Shown: piece after piece, positions 19,586 through 28,780 of the stretch | Layout: each line of letters starts with the position of its first letter | How positions within the stretch are numbered: the first letter of the stretch is position 1 | DNA from: an uncultured Pseudomonadales bacterium | GTDB taxonomy: Bacteria > Pseudomonadota > Gammaproteobacteria > Pseudomonadales > Cellvibrionaceae | Direction of reading: 5' to 3' | Assembly (NCBI GenBank): GCA_947488935.1 | Contig: CANLBN010000006.1 | Coordinates: 215,616 to 279,615 of the forward strand | DNA: 64,000 nucleotides | Notes under the pieces: generated by a model | Seen by the model: only the letters and a program-made list of their open reading frames with translations | Databases searched by the model: none | What the model was told of the DNA's origin: nothing | Made by a program: the position numbers and the translations under genes

Positions 19586-19613
19586 AGCCGGCTTATGTAA
19601 GCCGGCTTTTTTA
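19586..19613 (+). terminator. Strong intrinsic terminator of the porin gene
   Basis: AGCCGGCTTA and TAAGCCGGCT form a perfect 10-base stem with a TG loop, directly followed by a run of seven T. It sits 24 bases after the porin stop codon. Confidence 0.92.
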
Positions 19614-19714
19614 TTACTGTCGATTTAACCGTCTAAAACAGTGGCCTTATCTACACACGCGAACTATTATATAATCTTTGCTTAAATCCTACTCCCAGAG
19701 AGAACACTTATCAC

Positions 19715-20170
19715 ATGCCAACTATTTGGGTCGATGCCGACGCCTGCCCGGTTGTTATAAAAGAAATAATTTGCCGTGCGGCCAACCGCACACAAACACC
19801 GGCTGTCTTTGTTGCCAACCAATCAATTAGCTTACCTAAATCAAAACATATTAAAATGCTACAGGTCAGCAGCGGCTTCGATGTTGCCGACGATACAATA
19901 GTTGAACGCGTAGTGAATGGCGATATTGTTATTACGAGCGACATACCATTAGCCGCTGAGGTGCTCGAAAAGCAAGCACTTGTGATTACTTCAAGAGGCG
20001 AGCGCTACACGCAAGACAATATAAAGGCCCGTTTGAATATGCGCGACTTTATGGAAACAATGCGTGCAAGTGGTATTCAGTCAGGCGGGCCTGCGGCACT
20101 GAACCATGGAGACAGGCAAGCATTTGCAAATGCTCTCGACAGATTATTGACCAAGACTCAAAAAATATAA
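19715..20170 (+). CDS. yaiI: YaiI/YqxD family (DUF188, UPF0178) protein
   Basis: A 151-residue protein of the PIN-like DUF188 family. Signatures are [15 protein letters not shown] at the start, the acidic [10 protein letters not shown] and [13 protein letters not shown] in the middle, and [23 protein letters not shown] at the end. The conserved acidic residues resemble a PIN nuclease active site, but no activity is established for this family. Monocistronic, between the porin terminator and the convergent msrA. Confidence 0.9.
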   Translation: MPTIWVDADACPVVIKEIICRAANRTQTPAVFVANQSISLPKSKHIKMLQVSSGFDVADDTIVERVVNGDIVITSDIPLAAEVLEKQALVITSRGERYTQDNIKARLNMRDFMETMRASGIQSGGPAALNHGDRQAFANALDRLLTKTQKI

Positions 20171-20193
20171 TACAAGCTATAATGTAGTCACTG

Positions 20194-20808
20194 TTAGTGC
20201 TTGCCTGTTACTACTTTACCCCACAAATCTTTAATACGGCTATCTCGTCCACAAGAGCTTCTATAAAAACGATACCGGAGACTACTTTTTTTGTAGTAGT
20301 CCTGATGATAGGCCTCAGCAGGATAAAATGTTTTAGCCTGTAGAATTTCAGTCACAATTTTCTCAGGAAAGGGTTTGGTTTTTTCTATCTCGGATAAAGA
20401 ATCATTAAATACTTTCTGCTGATTCTCATCTTGGTAAAACAGTGCAGTTTTATAAGAAGAGCCCTTATCACAAAATTGCCCATGTGGGTCTGTAGGGTCG
20501 ATCGTGCGCCAATAAAAATCTACCAGCTCTCTCAACGAGACGATATCGGAATTATAGGTTATTTTAACCGCTTCAAAATGGCCAGTCTTGTTAGAAGAAA
20601 CCGACTTATAGCTCGGGTTATCGGTGGTGCCATTAATGTACCCTGATTCTGCACGCAACACGCCTTTGTGTTTTTCAAAATCTGATTCTGTGCACCAAAA
20701 ACAACCACCAGCAACAATGAGCTCTTTTTCTTTAATCAATGCTTGAGCATTACTCACACCACTTTGCATTAACCATAAACTCGCTATCAATAATAAAATA
20801 TTTTTCAT
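20194..20808 (-). CDS. msrA: Exported peptide-methionine (S)-S-oxide reductase
   Basis: Reduces methionine-S-sulfoxide in proteins. The active-site motif GGCFWCTESDFEKHKGV gives the catalytic C36 (and C39); the EAVKITYNSD, PTDPHGQFCDKG and YHQDYYKK segments are family signatures. An N-terminal hydrophobic segment (MKNILLLIASLWLMQSGVSNA) points to a periplasmic location, unlike the usual cytosolic MsrA. It starts 13 bases after the DUF3179 gene, so both exported proteins are likely made from one transcript; MsrA may protect or repair periplasmic proteins including its partner. Confidence 0.93.
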   Translation of the reverse strand: MKNILLLIASLWLMQSGVSNAQALIKEKELIVAGGCFWCTESDFEKHKGVLRAESGYINGTTDNPSYKSVSSNKTGHFEAVKITYNSDIVSLRELVDFYWRTIDPTDPHGQFCDKGSSYKTALFYQDENQQKVFNDSLSEIEKTKPFPEKIVTEILQAKTFYPAEAYHQDYYKKSSLRYRFYRSSCGRDSRIKDLWGKVVTGKH

Positions 20809-20821
20809 TTTCTTCTCACAC

Positions 20822-22243
20822 TTACATAATTAAACGTGTTTGGGGGTAAGCTGCATGCCAGCCAAACCAAAAGGCACGTCGATAGGGTAGACTTTTTAAT
20901 CGCTGTTTATCTTGCGATGACACTAAATTTTCTTCTCCAAGTATCCATTCATTGCCCTCGACATCAAGCAATGTCCTGTCTTGGTCATAAGAGACAAAAT
21001 TAATACCTTGAGGATCGTATACACGGTTAGCACCCGAAGTATCGGTTAATACAATAAACTTTTGTTGTCCTATATTACCTTTATAAATAAAGTTTTTATT
21101 CAAATATTTTGTATCAATCGCTAATTGCTCTTTGGGTGAAGCCGGAAACACCAAGGCAACCACTTCTTGCTTATTCTCTAAGCGGTCATCATTAAAGGGG
21201 GTATTAAACATCAAACGATGATCAGAAAAATAATCACTATAAGCAACGCCTTCACCGTAATCACGACGATGCCCAGTCTCTAACGATAGTACCGTCGTAT
21301 CGGGATGGCGACGTTTCCACTCACCCCAAGTGGTTGTCACCATACCCAAGTGTTCAAGCTTTATACCTTTATCAACCAACGGCCCTATCACTGGCTCGCC
21401 TTTAACGGTACTCCACAATGACTGTGTTGCCTGATCATACATAAGCTTATTAGAGCGATATAAAAAGCCACTGGTGCCCAGCATGTATTTTTTACCATCG
21501 ACACTGGTTTTAAAAGGAATCACCGTACCGCAAAGCGTGCAGTAAACACCGGCAATATCAACACCACCAATAGTGTCTGTAAACATTTCGTGCCAAGCGA
21601 GAATTCGCTTAGGATAAGCGCGCGCATCACCATTCACCTCAATACCAAAAACGATATTATCGTCATCTAGGTATGTCGCTTTTTTAGCATTAATCATCTT
21701 AGGGTTGCGCAGTGGTGGAATACCATCCTGTAACACCCCACCCCAACGCACCTCATCGATACGAATACGAGCAAGATCACCGCGCCCACTAAAATACTCT
21801 TGGAAAACAGGATCAATTCTTTTATAGAGCTCGGCTTTAAAATCAGGGTAGCTTGCCGAGCGATTTTCAGCTTGATTCCATAGCCAAGAATACCACTTGT
21901 GCGTATCCCCGATGAAATCTTCACCCGTCTTTCTTTTTAATAAGTCATGAATCTGCTGATACAATACAAAGCTCGGTGGCACGCTCATTAAATCAAGCAT
22001 TTGCGGGAGATAGGCATCATCCCAATATTGATCGATATCTAACAAGGCATGATTAATTTCAACGGAGTCTTTCGTTGTTAGCAAGGTATTGAAAGCAGTG
22101 CTTACTTTTGCATCATCCTTTTTACCCTCACCCGCTGCGCTCTGCGCATGTAAATTGAGAGAAAACAGGGCAATACACACACTGAACAAAAGAGCACAAA
22201 AGGAGCCGGGAATCTGAATTGTTGTATCGCGAGCAGGGTTCAT
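20822..22243 (-). CDS. Exported DUF3179 domain protein
   Basis: A 473-residue protein with an N-terminal signal peptide (FCALLFSVCIALFSLNLHAQS) and a DUF3179 domain over roughly residues 150-470. Family hallmarks are ARAYPKRILAWHEMFTDTIGG, the CTLCGT cysteine pair, LGTSGFLYRSNKLMYDQATQSLWS and LSLETGHRRDYGEG. Two residues in the family motif (CxxC) could bind metal or a cofactor, but no function is established for DUF3179 that I know of. The N-terminal ~140 residues are a helical extension. Co-transcribed with the exported msrA. Confidence 0.85.
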   Translation of the reverse strand: MNPARDTTIQIPGSFCALLFSVCIALFSLNLHAQSAAGEGKKDDAKVSTAFNTLLTTKDSVEINHALLDIDQYWDDAYLPQMLDLMSVPPSFVLYQQIHDLLKRKTGEDFIGDTHKWYSWLWNQAENRSASYPDFKAELYKRIDPVFQEYFSGRGDLARIRIDEVRWGGVLQDGIPPLRNPKMINAKKATYLDDDNIVFGIEVNGDARAYPKRILAWHEMFTDTIGGVDIAGVYCTLCGTVIPFKTSVDGKKYMLGTSGFLYRSNKLMYDQATQSLWSTVKGEPVIGPLVDKGIKLEHLGMVTTTWGEWKRRHPDTTVLSLETGHRRDYGEGVAYSDYFSDHRLMFNTPFNDDRLENKQEVVALVFPASPKEQLAIDTKYLNKNFIYKGNIGQQKFIVLTDTSGANRVYDPQGINFVSYDQDRTLLDVEGNEWILGEENLVSSQDKQRLKSLPYRRAFWFGWHAAYPQTRLIM

Positions 22244-22353
22244 TATTCTCTCTTTTAAGTGATTTCAATGTAATCTAACTTTATAAGATCAATAAGCGCC
22301 TAAAAAGTTGCACGATTTATAAGGCACTCATAGCATACCGCAAGCAAGAGATT

Positions 22354-23925
22354 CTATTGTCTAACCCCCCGGACAATTTGATCTTGTATTGTCTCTAGGT
22401 TCAGTGCGGACTCTTGCTTAGATTGGTTCGTACAACAGGAAGGTTCACGTGGGCATGAGCTGTTTCTGGGGCAAATAAGGCGAGCCCGATTATCAATACC
22501 ACGCTCAACCCAAGCAACATTAAGAATTCTAGCCACACTCATCAGCTCTTTTTTAATGCTTAAGGGTATAGGTGCCGTACCACCATCTGCCAAACAAGCC
22601 TCTTTTAATGCAAGAGCAAGTTCGGTGGCATCTTTGCCTTGGGATTCGATGGCAGGGTTCAAATCAAGCCCTGCACAAAGCACATGGCTATTACCCGCCA
22701 AATCATTCACTTTGACTGACTCACAGGAATATATCCTCGGTTCGTTATTTGTCTCTAAAATAGATATTTGTGAAGAACTGCTTTTCAAAGGCGAATCGAT
22801 CATACGAAACACCGCCCAGTGCTGACAAGGGTCTTGCACCATACGCATATTTCCCCAAGGCAGTGGAATACCATTACCACGGTAGACTGCTTTAAGTTTA
22901 CCCGGCGGATAAGCATCAAAATAATGCCAATGAGGATACGGTGATACCGCTGTCATACGCCGCATGACAACCGATGCCGACACTTGCACCATATGGCGTA
23001 CATTGATTTCATAATTATAGCGATCTAGCAACTGCCTAAAAGGAACTTTAGGGCACAACAATGCACTGGCAAAAAAGCTACATTCAAAATCACGCCAAGC
23101 ATTTAAGATGTCTTGCGCATCGACTGAGTTTTCTGAGCCCGAGTGATAATCACGTACCGAACCACCCCCTGCCACCGACACACTTTTAAAACCTTCATTG
23201 CCGTGCAATACTCGGTGACCAATTTGTACCGCCAAATCATACTTTAAACGCATAGGCCGTAACTGCAACACGCTGTTGACATAAATACGATTAGGTGGCG
23301 CAAAAAATGAGCGCACTAAATTCTTTGATTTACTGCCCATTTCATCTTGAATTTCATCGGGCAGGCGATCAAACCAATGGATTTCAAGCCCCATATCTTT
23401 ACAAATGGCAATAACCGCCTCAAGACTAAGAGGCATTTGCTTACGCCCTACTTCCTCAGCGGCACGCTCAAGGTCAGGGAAATGATTTTGTTGTTGCTCC
23501 TGATGCGCACGAATAAGCAGTTGGGCAAATTGTTGGCCAGATACGCCAGTTTGAGAAAGCATCTCAGGTACAACACTTTCCAAAATATCGTTAGAGAACA
23601 AAAATTTCGGCTCAAGTGTCATCCCTGAGATGCCACCAGGTTTACGTTTGACCGGCTTAATGGCATCCTCTTCTGGCGTATCATCCAAAAACCAGCTGAC
23701 GTCTTTTTGAAAAACTTGTGCAATAACAGCGAGCATTTCTTCACTGGGAAAGCGTTTACCGCGCTCAATCATGGATAAATACGATACCGACGGCGCTAAA
23801 TTATTGTCATTTTTAATACAACGGGCTGACAAATCCTCCATAGTCAGATTATTACGCTTACGTAAATTGCGTATCTTAGTCCCCAAAAAATGGGCGTTAC
23901 GCATGATACCTTTTGTCTTTTTCAT
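22354..23925 (-). CDS. XRE/ScfR-family regulator (RamB/PrpR-like), probable glyoxylate-shunt regulator
   Basis: A 523-residue DNA-binding regulator. The N-terminal XRE helix-turn-helix spans about residues 12-75 (IRNLRKRNNLTMEDLSARC ... SYLSMIERGKRFPSEEMLAVIAQ). A degenerate IrrE-like region follows (DLAVQIGHRVLHG, without a full HExxH), and then the short-chain fatty-acyl regulator domain (HWHYFDAYPPGKLKAVYRG, GNMRMVQDPCQHWAVFRM). The end is Cys-rich: C-PRNSS-C-PREPS-CC, where related PrpR proteins bind an iron-sulfur cluster. Family members RamB and PrpR control glyoxylate and methylcitrate genes and sense acyl-CoA. It is divergent from malate synthase G, with three TTGTRAAATT repeats between them, so local control is very likely. 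Confidence 0.85.
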   Translation of the reverse strand: MKKTKGIMRNAHFLGTKIRNLRKRNNLTMEDLSARCIKNDNNLAPSVSYLSMIERGKRFPSEEMLAVIAQVFQKDVSWFLDDTPEEDAIKPVKRKPGGISGMTLEPKFLFSNDILESVVPEMLSQTGVSGQQFAQLLIRAHQEQQQNHFPDLERAAEEVGRKQMPLSLEAVIAICKDMGLEIHWFDRLPDEIQDEMGSKSKNLVRSFFAPPNRIYVNSVLQLRPMRLKYDLAVQIGHRVLHGNEGFKSVSVAGGGSVRDYHSGSENSVDAQDILNAWRDFECSFFASALLCPKVPFRQLLDRYNYEINVRHMVQVSASVVMRRMTAVSPYPHWHYFDAYPPGKLKAVYRGNGIPLPWGNMRMVQDPCQHWAVFRMIDSPLKSSSSQISILETNNEPRIYSCESVKVNDLAGNSHVLCAGLDLNPAIESQGKDATELALALKEACLADGGTAPIPLSIKKELMSVARILNVAWVERGIDNRARLICPRNSSCPREPSCCTNQSKQESALNLETIQDQIVRGVRQ

Positions 23926-23985
23926 AGTACTCTACCTCTAAATCACAATACCCTTTGCCGATTGCCTAACAATAAATAAAAGAAA

Positions 23986-24052
23986 TTGTGAAATTACACA
24001 GCCTTTTTTGTGAAATTTACAGTGTAAAATTTTTATTGTAAAATTCGCACAG
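23986..24052. promoter_or_regulatory. Operator cluster between ScfR regulator and malate synthase
   Basis: Three similar direct repeats occur: TTGTGAAATTACACA (23986), TTGTGAAATTTACAG (24008) and TTGTAAAATTCGCACAG (24036). The middle one overlaps the perfect 13-base palindrome TTTACAGTGTAAA (24016-24028). Their position in the divergent promoter region suggests binding of the ScfR-type regulator; this is inferred from repetition and location. Confidence 0.55.
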
Positions 24053-24197
24053 TATTTACTATATAATGATCTTCAGTTGTTAAGCAAAGAATTAAACTAA
24101 TCGTTGAAGATGAGAGTACAATACTCGACCAATAACTCATGGTGTAAGACATGTGTTAACAACCCTTCGATTAAAACCCAATGTAATGAGCGTAAAC

Positions 24198-26429
24198 ATG
24201 ACTACAAATAGTTCTAATCAGTCACTATCTATCGATATTAATGAATCTTTCCGTCAATTCATCGATAGTGAGGTAATGCCTCTCACCAATATCGATCCGG
24301 ATCAATTTTGGCTAGACGTTCAAACACTAGTCGATGACCTTGCTCCTCGTAACCGCGAGCTACTTGAAAAACGTGAAGTGATTCAGCAACAGCTGGATGA
24401 ATGGCACAAAAACAATGATTATCAAGCGACTGATATAGAAGACTATAAAGCGTTCTTAAAAGAGATTGGCTACCTTGTAGAAGAAGGCCCAGATTTTAAG
24501 ATCGAGACAGAAAATGTCGACGATGAAATTGCAACAATGGCAGGCCCGCAATTAGTTGTACCTGTAAAAAATGCACGCTTTGCATTAAATGCAGCCAACG
24601 CGCGTTGGGGCAGTTTATACGATGCACTTTACGGCAGCGATGTTATTCCTAAAACGGGTAAATTAAAGCCATCCAAAAGTGGCTATAACGAGCTACGTGG
24701 CCGCGAAGTCATGAAGTACTGCCGTGACTTTCTAGACAAGCACTTCCCTCTTGATGACGGCGCGTCTCACCACGATGTAACGCTCTATCAAATTTACTAC
24801 CAGCAATTTACTGCCGTTCTTAAAAAAGGCACCTACATTGGCCTAAAAGATTCTAAGCAATTTGTTGCTTTTAACGGTTCTAAAAATGCACCTAATGAAA
24901 TTATTCTTAAGAATAATGACATGCACATTAATATCCGTATTAATAACTACACTAGTGTCGGTTCTTTAGATGATGCAGGTGTTGAAGATCTTCGCGTTGA
25001 AGGTGCACTAACGACTATTATGGATTGCGAAGATTCAGTCGCAGCCGTTGATACCGAAGACAAAATCGAAGTTTACCGTAACTGGTTAGGCCTAATGACA
25101 GGCAACCTGAGCACTAACTTTATTAAAGGCGGTAAAACCGTTACTCGCTCGCTACAACGTGACCGTATTTTTACAGGCCGTGATGACGAGCCTTATTATG
25201 TACGCCGCCGTAGCTTAATGTTTGTGCGCAACGTCGGTCATTTAATGACAATCGACACCATTAAAGATAGCGAAGGCAATAATATACCCGAAGGCATCAT
25301 GGACGGTATTTTCACATCGCTGATCAGTACCATTGACTTATTGAACAGTGATAAGAACATTGCCAACAGTAAAACAGGCAGCATCTATATTGTTAAACCT
25401 AAAATGCACGGCCCTGAAGAAGTCGCCTTTAGCTGTGAGCTATTCCGACGTGTAGAGCAGTTACTTAGCATCCCTGCTAACACCATCAAAATTGGCATCA
25501 TGGATGAAGAGCGCCGCACAACGGTCAATTTAAAAGAGTGTATCCGTGCCGCTAAAACACGCTGTGTATTTATTAACACAGGTTTCTTGGATCGTACTGG
25601 TGACGAAATGCACACCAGCATGCACGCTGGCGTATTCTTACCGAAGAAAGACATTAAAGCACAGCCATGGCTACAAGCTTACGAAGACTGGAATGTCGAT
25701 ATTGGCCTAGCGTGTGGTTTATCGGGCAAAGCGCAAATTGGTAAAGGTATGTGGGCACAACCCGACGACATGAAAGCCATGATGGATAGCAAAAGAGCTC
25801 ATCCAGAATCAGGGGCAAACACTGCTTGGGTACCTTCACCAACAGCGGCAATGCTACACGCGATTCATTACCACGAAGTTGATGTGTTTGAGCGTCAAAA
25901 AGAAGTGGCTAAACGCCCTCGCGCCAATATTAACGATATCTTGACGATACCGCTTGTACCTAAAGGTCAAACCTTATCGCCAGAAGAAGTTGAGAAAGAA
26001 ATAGAAAACAATGCACAGAGTCTTCTTGGCTATGTTATTCGTTGGATCGACCAAGGCATTGGCTGCTCTAAGGTGCCCGATATCCATAACATCAACTATA
26101 TGGAAGATCGTGCGACCCTAAGAATCTCGGCGCAACTATTAACCAACTGGTTGTTGCACGGCATTACCACAAAAGAGCAAATCGTCGAGATCTTTAAACG
26201 CATGGCCGCTATTGTTGATGAACAAAATGCGAACGACCCTGCTTATGTGCCAATGTGCCCATCAATCGATGAGGATGTCGCATTTAAAGCATCGCTTGAG
26301 TTGGTGTTTAATGGTACAGAGCAACCTTCGGGCTATACCGAACCATTGCTACATACTTATCGCAAAAAGATAAAGTATATACGGGCCAAAAGAAGAGAAG
26401 CCGGTTTAAAAGAAGGAAAGCCGGCCTAA
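24198..26429 (+). CDS. glcB: Malate synthase G
   Basis: Condenses glyoxylate and acetyl-CoA to malate, the second step of the glyoxylate shunt. The ~743-residue length and sequence are those of the monomeric G isoform: AGPQLVVPVKNARFALNAANARWGSLYDALYGSD, TTIMDCEDSVAAVD, PKMHGPEEVAF, GIMDEERRT, FINTGFLDRTGDEMH (catalytic Asp), and GCSKVPDIHNI. The ATG at 24198 was chosen because it gives an N-terminus like E. coli GlcB and has a GAG-containing site upstream; earlier starts at 24153 (GTG) and 24186 would add 4-15 residues. Isocitrate lyase follows 462 bases later in the same direction, so the shunt is clustered. Confidence 0.96.
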   Translation: MTTNSSNQSLSIDINESFRQFIDSEVMPLTNIDPDQFWLDVQTLVDDLAPRNRELLEKREVIQQQLDEWHKNNDYQATDIEDYKAFLKEIGYLVEEGPDFKIETENVDDEIATMAGPQLVVPVKNARFALNAANARWGSLYDALYGSDVIPKTGKLKPSKSGYNELRGREVMKYCRDFLDKHFPLDDGASHHDVTLYQIYYQQFTAVLKKGTYIGLKDSKQFVAFNGSKNAPNEIILKNNDMHINIRINNYTSVGSLDDAGVEDLRVEGALTTIMDCEDSVAAVDTEDKIEVYRNWLGLMTGNLSTNFIKGGKTVTRSLQRDRIFTGRDDEPYYVRRRSLMFVRNVGHLMTIDTIKDSEGNNIPEGIMDGIFTSLISTIDLLNSDKNIANSKTGSIYIVKPKMHGPEEVAFSCELFRRVEQLLSIPANTIKIGIMDEERRTTVNLKECIRAAKTRCVFINTGFLDRTGDEMHTSMHAGVFLPKKDIKAQPWLQAYEDWNVDIGLACGLSGKAQIGKGMWAQPDDMKAMMDSKRAHPESGANTAWVPSPTAAMLHAIHYHEVDVFERQKEVAKRPRANINDILTIPLVPKGQTLSPEEVEKEIENNAQSLLGYVIRWIDQGIGCSKVPDIHNINYMEDRATLRISAQLLTNWLLHGITTKEQIVEIFKRMAAIVDEQNANDPAYVPMCPSIDEDVAFKASLELVFNGTEQPSGYTEPLLHTYRKKIKYIRAKRREAGLKEGKPA

Positions 26430-26891
26430 AAGAAAGATAGTCCTTATTGATGTTTACAGTGTTAATTGAGTCAATCAGTTAATGCTGTAAAAATTAGAAT
26501 GTATTGAAGCGATAACAGTCGGTTATTAATACATTCAAAAGAAATTATATTGGATATGGATAGTCACTCAAATTAAGCAATAGACACTATCTAATAGCGG
26601 TAAAGTTTATGTTTTTTTGTACCTATTTTAGCTTATAAAAAAACATATTAATTTTGTTTTACAAAACCTTTACAGCTTGTATTAATCGCCGTATTATCGG
26701 CGCCCTAAGTATAGCCAGCCTATTTTTTAGGCGAGCAATTTAGATCTTAAAGATCTAAACAATTAATATGTACTCAGATGCATAACCCAAAGCAATGACC
26801 CAGTTTTATACAGGCGCTGCCTTTGTTATTTTAAATTATAGTTAGTGGTTTTAGCTATAAAACTTTAGTCAAACCAACAGAGAGATAAACA
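26430..26891 (+). other. 462-base intergenic region between glcB and aceA
   Basis: No gene seen. It contains TTTACAGTGTTAA at 26453-26465, which differs by one base from the palindrome in front of glcB, and an inverted repeat TTTTGT-TTT-ACAAAA at 26652-26666. The region is AT-rich and must hold the aceA promoter. No convincing rho-independent terminator for glcB is present, so partial read-through into aceA is possible. Confidence 0.6.
26652..26666. promoter_or_regulatory. Possible operator upstream of isocitrate lyase
   Basis: Inverted repeat TTTTGT-TTT-ACAAAA; on the minus strand it reads TTGTAAAA, matching the first eight bases of the TTGTRAAATT repeats upstream of glcB. CTTTACAG follows directly, again like the glcB site. 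Shared control of both shunt genes by the ScfR regulator is the simplest reading. Confidence 0.4.
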
Positions 26892-28487
26892 ATGTCAACT
26901 TACACTCAAGACATCGCAGCAGTTGCTGCTCTCCGTGATGCCAATGGCAGCTCATGGGATGCAATCAACCCAGAATCTATAGCTCGCATGCGCGCTCAAA
27001 ATAAATTCAAAACTGGCATCGAGATCGCCCAGTACACTGCAGATATTATGCGTGCAGATATGGCGGCATTTGATGCAGACAAAACTAAGTACACTCAGTC
27101 TCTAGGTTGCTGGCACGGTTTTGTCGGTCAGCAAAAACTGATCTCTATCAAAAAGCATTTTGGCACTACTGAGCGTAAATACCTATACCTTTCAGGCTGG
27201 ATGGTTGCTGCACTTCGCTCTGAGTTTGGTCCTCTTCCTGACCAATCTATGCACGAGAAAACAGCTGTTGCTTCTCTTGTTGAAGAGCTATACACCTTCT
27301 TACGCCAAGCTGATGCACGTGAACTAGGTGGCCTTTTCCGCGAGTTAGATAAAGCACGTGAAGCAGGCGACGAAGTTAAAGCAAAAGACGTTCAAAACCA
27401 AATTGACAACCACGAAACTCACGTTGTGCCCATCATCGCTGATATCGATGCTGGTTTTGGTAACGCTGAAGCCACTTACTTGATGGCTAAGCAAATGATC
27501 GAAGCGGGTGCATGTGCACTTCAAATCGAAAACCAAGTCGCTGACGAAAAGCAATGTGGTCACCAAGACGGTAAAGTTACTGTTCCTCACGCTGACTTCC
27601 ACGCGAAAATCCGCGCTTTACGTCACGCCTTCTTAGAGCTAGGTATCGACAACGGTCTTATCGTTGCACGTACTGACTCTGAAGGTGCTGGTCTTACTAA
27701 AGAAATCGCGGTTGTTAAAGAGCCAGGCGATGCGGGTGATATCTACAACTCTTACTTAGACGTTGAAGAAATCGACGTAAGCGACATGGCCGAAGGCGAT
27801 GTATGCTTCAACCGTGACGGCAAGCTAGTTCGTCCTAAGCGTCTACCTTCTGGTTTATATCAGTTCCGTCAAGGTACTGGTCATGAGCGTTGCGTATTCG
27901 ATTGTATCGGTGCTATCAATGCCGGTGCTGATCTACTTTGGATCGAAACAGCTGTTCCGACTGTACACGAAATTGCTGGCATGATGGACGATGTTCGTAA
28001 AGTACACCCAGATGCGAAACTTGTTTATAACAACTCTCCATCATTCAACTGGACACTAAACTTCCGTCAGCAAACTTTCGACACATGGGTTGCTGAAGGT
28101 AAAGACGTATCTGCTTACGATCGTGCAAACTTAATGTCTGCTGAATATGACGAATCTGAATTGTCTGCGACTGCTGATGCTCGTATTAAAACTTTCCAAG
28201 CGGATACTTCACGCGAAGCGAACGTATTCCATCACTTGATTACTCTACCGACTTATCACACAACTGCGTTGTCTGTTGATAACCTAGCGAAAGAGTACTT
28301 CGGTGATGCAGGTATGTTGGGTTATGTTGCCGGCGTTCAGCGTAAAGAAATCCGTCAAGGTATTGCATGTGTTAAACACCAAAACATGTCAGGTTCTGAC
28401 ATGGGTGATGACCACAAAGAATACTTTGCTGGTGAAAACGCACTTAAAGCTGGTGGCGAGAAAAACACTTCTAACCAGTTCAACTAA
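26892..28487 (+). CDS. aceA: Isocitrate lyase, long (531-residue) subfamily
   Basis: Cleaves isocitrate to succinate and glyoxylate. The 531-residue size and the active-site loop KQCGHQDGKVTVP (C222), rather than the shorter enteric form's KKCGH, match the isocitrate lyase subfamily of Pseudomonas-type bacteria. Other signatures are SLGCWHGFVGQQ, PIIADIDAGFGNAEATY, ARTDSEGAGL and LVYNNSPSFNW. A clear AGAGAG-type ribosome site precedes the ATG. Codon use is smoother and richer in preferred codons (CGT, GGT, GAA) than in neighbours, which suggests high expression. A strong terminator follows. Confidence 0.97.
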   Translation: MSTYTQDIAAVAALRDANGSSWDAINPESIARMRAQNKFKTGIEIAQYTADIMRADMAAFDADKTKYTQSLGCWHGFVGQQKLISIKKHFGTTERKYLYLSGWMVAALRSEFGPLPDQSMHEKTAVASLVEELYTFLRQADARELGGLFRELDKAREAGDEVKAKDVQNQIDNHETHVVPIIADIDAGFGNAEATYLMAKQMIEAGACALQIENQVADEKQCGHQDGKVTVPHADFHAKIRALRHAFLELGIDNGLIVARTDSEGAGLTKEIAVVKEPGDAGDIYNSYLDVEEIDVSDMAEGDVCFNRDGKLVRPKRLPSGLYQFRQGTGHERCVFDCIGAINAGADLLWIETAVPTVHEIAGMMDDVRKVHPDAKLVYNNSPSFNWTLNFRQQTFDTWVAEGKDVSAYDRANLMSAEYDESELSATADARIKTFQADTSREANVFHHLITLPTYHTTALSVDNLAKEYFGDAGMLGYVAGVQRKEIRQGIACVKHQNMSGSDMGDDHKEYFAGENALKAGGEKNTSNQFN

Positions 28488-28546
28488 GCTACAGTGTTAA
28501 CTTAGTCAGTACTTTTGTACAACTAAGATAACAATTTAAAGACAAA

Positions 28547-28576
28547 GGCGGCCCCTAAACAGGAGCCGCCTTTTTT
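28547..28576 (+). terminator. Intrinsic terminator of aceA
   Basis: GGCGGCCCCT and AGGAGCCGCC pair (one mismatch) around a short AAAC loop, followed by TTTTTT. It lies about 60 bases after the aceA stop codon. Confidence 0.9.
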
Positions 28577-28760
28577 ATGCCCTCCAGGGATGGAGGGTAC
28601 ATTACCTATAGGAAGTAGGTACTTAGCGTTAGCAGGAGCGGAAGCTGCAAAAATGCAGGCAAGTTTTTGAATTTGAATGTACGGAAATACTATTTACCGT
28701 ATTCATTTTAAAGAATTCAATGAATTTTTACGTTAGAATTCTAGGCTGTTTTTAACACAA
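28577..28760. repeat. Structured, repeat-like intergenic element
   Basis: Several palindromes are packed in about 180 bases: CCCTCCA/TGGAGGG (28580-28597), CCTATAGG (28605-28612) flanked by TACC and GGTA, and TACGGAAATA/TATTTACCGTA (about 28680-28702). A 26-codon frame (28590-28670, MEGTLPIGSRYLALAGAEAA...) runs through it without a ribosome site. The density of symmetry and lack of a gene fit a dispersed extragenic repeat or a small RNA; a genome-wide copy count is needed to decide. No second copy was seen inside this window. Confidence 0.35.
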
Positions 28761-28780
28761 ACTAATTAAGTAACTTCAAT

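Noticed and set aside
28490..28500. ACAGTGTTAA after aceA as a further regulator site
   Set aside because: Half of the motif only and placed behind the gene; probably chance or shared AT-rich sequence.
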